The notes beneath the pieces were generated by a model that saw only the letters and a list, made by a program, of their open reading frames with translations, was not told where the DNA came from and searched no databases. From NCBI GenBank assembly GCA_902632595.1, contig CACPDC010000016.1:1-37033 (forward strand): a stretch of 37,033 nt of DNA, read 5' to 3'. Of the stretch, positions 33,767-37,033 are shown in pieces. The stretch is from an uncultured SAR116 cluster alpha proteobacterium. Lineage in GTDB: Bacteria; Pseudomonadota; Alphaproteobacteria; Puniceispirillales; Puniceispirillaceae. A program made the position numbers and the translations under genes. Within the stretch, counting starts at the first letter, position 1. Each line of letters starts with the position of its first letter.

Positions 33767-36367
33767 TTGGCAACTGATTACTTGAGCGCCCTAAATGTAG
33801 GTTCAGGGCTTAATACAACACAAATTATTGATGCACTTGTTGCAGCAGAACAAGAACCACAAGAGGCCCTTGTAAACAGTCAGAGAGATGAGGCGACTGT
33901 TTCTATATCAAGTTTCGGAACCGTAAAACAAAATTTTACAGAATTTGAAAATACGATGTCTGCTCTTAACGGAGTGACAGGTATGTCCATTTCCCAGTCA
34001 GGTTCTTCAGTTACCGCAACTGCGAGTGACGACTCATTAGTTAATGAATTTTCTAGTAGTATTGAGATTAGTCAATTAGCCCAACCTCATACACTCGTTT
34101 TTGATGGTTTTCTCTCTGAATCAGCAAACCTGGGTTCTGGAACACTTACATTTGAATTTGGTAGCTGGTCTAGTGGAAGTTTTACCGTAAATAGTGAAGC
34201 TACAGGCGGCAATGTTACGATTGAAAGTGGTTCGGACTCTCTTGCTGAAGTAAAAGATTCCATAAATGCAGCCAATATAGGTGTGACTGCTTCTATTTTA
34301 AAACAATCCGACACGAACTTTGCGCTTGTATTAAAATCAGAAGAAGGAGCAGAAAATGCTATGCGGATATCTTCTAGCAGTAGTAAAACTGTTTCGCAAA
34401 CTACTGCTGGGGTTGCTGGCACTACTTCAGAAATCCAGTCTGTAGCAGGATTTTCATCATCCGACTTGTCAGGATTAGCTGGTAAAACTCTATTTTTTCA
34501 CGACGGCACGAACTCTTTATCGGTGGATTTTACTTCTGCTCCAGCAAATTTAGCCGCCGTCGTTTCTGCGATAACGTCAGCAACAGGCTATAGTGACATG
34601 GATTTTACTGTTTCAGCAGGAACTAATGCACTCACACTCACATATAGCGCTGCTGATGGCAACGTTGATTTAGCAGATGTAAGTGTTTTGTCCACTGGAG
34701 GACCAGATGATAGTAAGCTGTACTATCTTACTAATTATGATACGGCTGGAGCTAGTGCATTTAACCCAACAGAAGATTTGACCGTCACACAAACTACAGC
34801 CGGTGTATCAAACACGAGAGCAGAAGTTCAGTCAGTATCGGGTTTTACAGCATCGGATATAAGCCAGCTGAGCGGGAAAACTCTATTTTTTAACGATGGA
34901 ACGAACTCTTTATCGGTGGATTTTACTTCTGCACCCGCTGATTTAGCCGCCGTTGTTTCTGCAATCACGTCAGCAACAGGCTATAGTAACATGGACTTTA
35001 CAGTGGCTGCTGGAACAAACGCCCTTACTTTGACATATAACGCTTCGGATGGAAATGTTGATCTTGCTAGCGTTGGAATTATTCCATCTACAGGTTTGGC
35101 AGTAACGCAAACTACTAAGGGTGTAACAGGTGCAACAGCAGAGGTCCAATCAGTAGCAGGCTTTACATCATCGGATATAAGCGCACTTAATGGTAAAACT
35201 CTATTTTTTCATGATGGAACGAACTCTTTATCGGTGGATTTTACTTCAACACCCGCTGATTTGGCGGCTGTTGTTTCTGCAATCACATCAGCAACAGGTT
35301 ACAGTGACATGAATTTTACTGTATCCGCAGGAACTAATGCACTCACGCTTACTTATAACGCATCTAGCGGCAATACTGATTTGGCTGACGTTGGTTTTTT
35401 AACAACCGTCCAGAGTGTTTCTGCAGCTGATGCAAATTTAACGATTGATGGCATATCGGTAACTAGAAATTCAAATACAATCACTGATTTAGTTGATGGG
35501 GTTACATTAACATTAAACAGTACAACATCTTCGGCAGAGACCGTTTCAGGTTCTTGGGATAGTGCAAACGCGCTTGCAGCTTTACAAGTATTTGTTGCTC
35601 AAATGAACGCATCCATCTCTAATTTAGGCGTTCTCACAGACCGTGGCAGTGCGACCTCCGACGCAGGTGCATTAGCAGGAGACCCCCTTGCATCATATTT
35701 GTTAAAACAGTTAACAAGTTTAACTACACAACCAATCGAGGGTTTTGGCGATGAGCTTATTTATTTAACGAATTTTGGAGTAATGACTGAATTAGATGGC
35801 TCACTTTCAATCGATGAAGACAGATTTAATAGTTATTTTTCCGAAAATCCAACATATTTTGCGGCTGTTACAACAAGCAGAGTTACCACTGACTCTTCCC
35901 TAGTGTCAGGTTCAATGCTAGGGTCCGATTATACACCAGGTAAATATTCTTTTGCGATTGACAGTAGTACTAGCGTCGGAACAATAGATACTGATATTCA
36001 GTTAATAAATTCAGGCTCGACCTATTATGCATCAGGCGGCATTTTGGCTGGTTTATTTCTCTCTACAGAAACTGGGGCAAGTACAGCAAATATATACGTG
36101 GGAAGGTCTTTATCTGAAACTCTCAAAATTTTTGCGGGTGAAATGTTAGCAAGTGGGGGAGATATTGAAGAAAAAATTAATTCATTAGATGAGGACGTTA
36201 ACGAATATGAACAACAACTTGCTGATATTTCCTCTAAAATGGAGACGATACGAGCAAGATATGTGGCTCAATTCGCTGCAATGGATACATTGGTAGCTCA
36301 GCTTAAATCTACAGAAACTACTATTACGAATATGATGGAATCTTGGAAAGCAGGTCTAAAAAGATAA
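33767..36367 (+). CDS. fliD: Flagellar filament cap protein FliD with internal repeats
   Basis: FliD caps the filament and guides flagellin folding. Taken from the TTG at 33767, the protein has 866 residues and starts (M)ATDYLSALNVGSGLNTTQI, a normal FliD N-terminus. The start is supported by GAGGA at 33758-33762. The N-terminal FliD domain is followed by three copies of a 98-residue repeat at about residues 211-545. The FliD C-terminal domain with its coiled coil comes last (ENINxLDED pattern; EYEQQLADISSKMETIRARY), ending TITNMMESWKAGLKR. Usual FliD proteins have about 450-500 residues, so the repeats explain most of the excess and probably form the exposed outer domains of the cap. It stands alone on its strand. 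Confidence 0.93.
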   Translation: MATDYLSALNVGSGLNTTQIIDALVAAEQEPQEALVNSQRDEATVSISSFGTVKQNFTEFENTMSALNGVTGMSISQSGSSVTATASDDSLVNEFSSSIEISQLAQPHTLVFDGFLSESANLGSGTLTFEFGSWSSGSFTVNSEATGGNVTIESGSDSLAEVKDSINAANIGVTASILKQSDTNFALVLKSEEGAENAMRISSSSSKTVSQTTAGVAGTTSEIQSVAGFSSSDLSGLAGKTLFFHDGTNSLSVDFTSAPANLAAVVSAITSATGYSDMDFTVSAGTNALTLTYSAADGNVDLADVSVLSTGGPDDSKLYYLTNYDTAGASAFNPTEDLTVTQTTAGVSNTRAEVQSVSGFTASDISQLSGKTLFFNDGTNSLSVDFTSAPADLAAVVSAITSATGYSNMDFTVAAGTNALTLTYNASDGNVDLASVGIIPSTGLAVTQTTKGVTGATAEVQSVAGFTSSDISALNGKTLFFHDGTNSLSVDFTSTPADLAAVVSAITSATGYSDMNFTVSAGTNALTLTYNASSGNTDLADVGFLTTVQSVSAADANLTIDGISVTRNSNTITDLVDGVTLTLNSTTSSAETVSGSWDSANALAALQVFVAQMNASISNLGVLTDRGSATSDAGALAGDPLASYLLKQLTSLTTQPIEGFGDELIYLTNFGVMTELDGSLSIDEDRFNSYFSENPTYFAAVTTSRVTTDSSLVSGSMLGSDYTPGKYSFAIDSSTSVGTIDTDIQLINSGSTYYASGGILAGLFLSTETGASTANIYVGRSLSETLKIFAGEMLASGGDIEEKINSLDEDVNEYEQQLADISSKMETIRARYVAQFAAMDTLVAQLKSTETTITNMMESWKAGLKR
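34397..34690 (+). repeat. FliD repeat copy 1 (98 residues)
   Basis: This unit starts QTTAGVAGTTSEIQSVAGFS and ends DGNVDLADVSVL. It contains GKTLFFHDGTNSLSVDF, AAVVSAITSATGYSDM and TVSAGTNALTLTY, which are nearly unchanged in the other copies. A 33-residue linker separates it from copy 2. Confidence 0.95.
34790..35083 (+). repeat. FliD repeat copy 2 (98 residues)
   Basis: This unit starts QTTAGVSNTRAEVQSVSGFT and ends DGNVDLASVGII, with no length change relative to copy 1. Several 15-30 base stretches are identical at DNA level to the other copies. An eight-residue linker leads to copy 3. Confidence 0.95.
35108..35401 (+). repeat. FliD repeat copy 3 (98 residues)
   Basis: This unit starts QTTKGVTGATAEVQSVAGFT and ends SGNTDLADVGFL, again exactly 98 residues. 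It shares the GKTLFFHDGTNSLSVDFTS core with copies 1 and 2. Confidence 0.95.
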
Positions 36368-36405
36368 TTAAATTTAATTTTTTAAAATGTTTTATTTCAA
36401 AAAAA

Positions 36406-36891
36406 CTAGAACATATCCAATATAGTCACAGGTTTTGCAACAATCTCAGCGAGTTTTGGGATATTTTCGTCATTCTCCAGCTGCCAACCTGGAGGCTTTG
36501 TTGGTACTGTATTTGAGCGAAGTCCAAAAATATAAGCTCTTAATGCCTTAAGGGTATTTTCTTTGGGTTCAAGAGGTTGTTTTGAGGGGTCCTCAATAGT
36601 TCCAAAAACTGTTTTTAGTTTCCGAGGTACATTTAATGCCTCAAAATATAATCTAAAATAAGTAAAATTCTCCAATAATTCCACTGCATTTTCACCTGCT
36701 TCTATCTCGGCAAGGAATATAACGATTTCTTGGGACGGCTCTGTAAAAGCCTCAATAGGTATTGGGCTGTATAGGGTTCCGAGCCCTTCACTATACTTTT
36801 TAGCAAACGCAACAATATCTAATTCAGAGGCAATGTACTCGCTAGTAACTCGTGCTACACAAATCTCATATATCCAATTTGGACAATTCAT
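36406..36891 (-). CDS. Uncharacterised protein downstream of fliD
   Basis: I do not recognise a family. From the ATG at 36891 the protein has 161 residues; an in-frame TTG four codons earlier is less likely, because GGA stands seven bases before the ATG. It is acidic, soluble-looking and mixed alpha/beta, beginning MNCPNWIYEICVARVTSEYI, with a central hydrophobic helix region (EIVIFLAEIEAGENAVELL) and the ending LAEIVAKPVTILDMF. No membrane span or enzyme motif is visible. It converges with fliD across 38 bases and faces the window end. A flagellar link is only positional. Confidence 0.65.
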   Translation of the reverse strand: MNCPNWIYEICVARVTSEYIASELDIVAFAKKYSEGLGTLYSPIPIEAFTEPSQEIVIFLAEIEAGENAVELLENFTYFRLYFEALNVPRKLKTVFGTIEDPSKQPLEPKENTLKALRAYIFGLRSNTVPTKPPGWQLENDENIPKLAEIVAKPVTILDMF

Positions 36892-37033
36892 GCTTTTTTC
36901 CAAAAAACTTCTTTATTTTTTATATACTTAAACTCAATTAATAACGATTATTCAGTAAAAAGTAAAAAAAAATTAATATTAACAAAAAAATATTAAACAA
37001 ATTCTGAGTGTGTCGTTTGTTTCTCTAGAAGTT
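36892..37033. other. AT-rich upstream region at window end
   Basis: The last 142 bases hold no open frame and are very AT-rich, with long A-runs on the plus strand (T-runs on the minus strand). They should contain the promoter of the preceding minus-strand gene, but I find no sigma54-type element and no convincing -35/-10 pair. Confidence 0.4.

Noticed and set aside
34397-35401. CRISPR-like or transposon origin for the repeats
   Set aside because: The units are 294 bases, in frame, divergent at third positions and protein-coding, with no spacers of regular size and no terminal inverted repeats.
36368-36405. TTAAATTTAA palindrome after fliD as a bidirectional terminator
   Set aside because: It is short, has no GC content and is just as likely by chance in AT-rich DNA.

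Overview
The window is AT-rich chromosomal DNA from a motile bacterium, most likely an alphaproteobacterium. The strongest clue is the housekeeping block carB-carA / yqeY-dnaG-rpoD, an order typical of that class, with an ELM1-family gene and greA beside it. A SAR116-like or other marine lineage would fit the AT-richness and compactness, but this is inference; no rRNA is present.

Layout. 1-3.3 kb: Ca2+/Na+ antiporter, ELM1-family protein, Lrp/AsnC regulator and greA. 3.3-7.8 kb: carB and carA (minus strand, with greA downstream). 8-12.4 kb: yqeY-like gene, dnaG, rpoD and a CAU-anticodon tRNA (probably tRNA-Ile2) on the plus strand. 12.4-29.4 kb: one long minus-strand flagellar block. In transcription order it reads: HTH-less sigma54 activator (FleT-like), fliE, fliF, fliG, fliH, fliI, fliJ, fliK, fliL, fliM, fliN, fliO, fliP, fliQ, fliR, flhB, then four uncharacterised genes (small 2-TM protein, small four-Cys protein, membrane-anchored coiled-coil protein, PDZ-like membrane protein). 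29.6-30.7 kb: a divergent sigma54 activator with an HTH (FleQ-like). 30.7-31.4 kb: FliT-like gene and fliS. 31.4-31.8 kb: a small orphan gene. 31.8-33.6 kb: a ClC-family chloride transporter. 33.8-36.4 kb: an oversized fliD with three internal repeats. 36.4-36.9 kb: an uncharacterised gene. No gene-free stretch exceeds 300 bases.

How it works together. Reading the intergenic DNA by eye shows a set of matches to the sigma54 -24/-12 consensus TGGCAY-N5-TTGCM. They lie before the FleT-like gene, fliK, fliO and fliD, usually with a leader of about 30-55 nt. There is one perfect match upstream of fliS (inside a gene on the other strand) and a weaker one before the FleQ-like gene. Two of them overlap the 5' ends of over-extended open frames and so fix the real starts of the FleT-like gene and fliD. 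The proposed model is a sigma54 flagellar cascade run by two enhancer-binding proteins, one with and one without a DNA-binding domain. This resembles the FleQ/FleT pair of Rhodobacter sphaeroides rather than the CtrA/FlbD scheme usual in alphaproteobacteria. The contiguous fliE-to-flhB order is likewise the one familiar from gammaproteobacteria.

Main candidates for something undescribed: the four-gene set after flhB; the two-activator control with its sigma54 promoter set; the tandem-repeat FliD; a ClC protein lacking the gating glutamate; NPAH instead of NPTH at the FlhB cleavage site; and alternative hairpins in the carAB leader.
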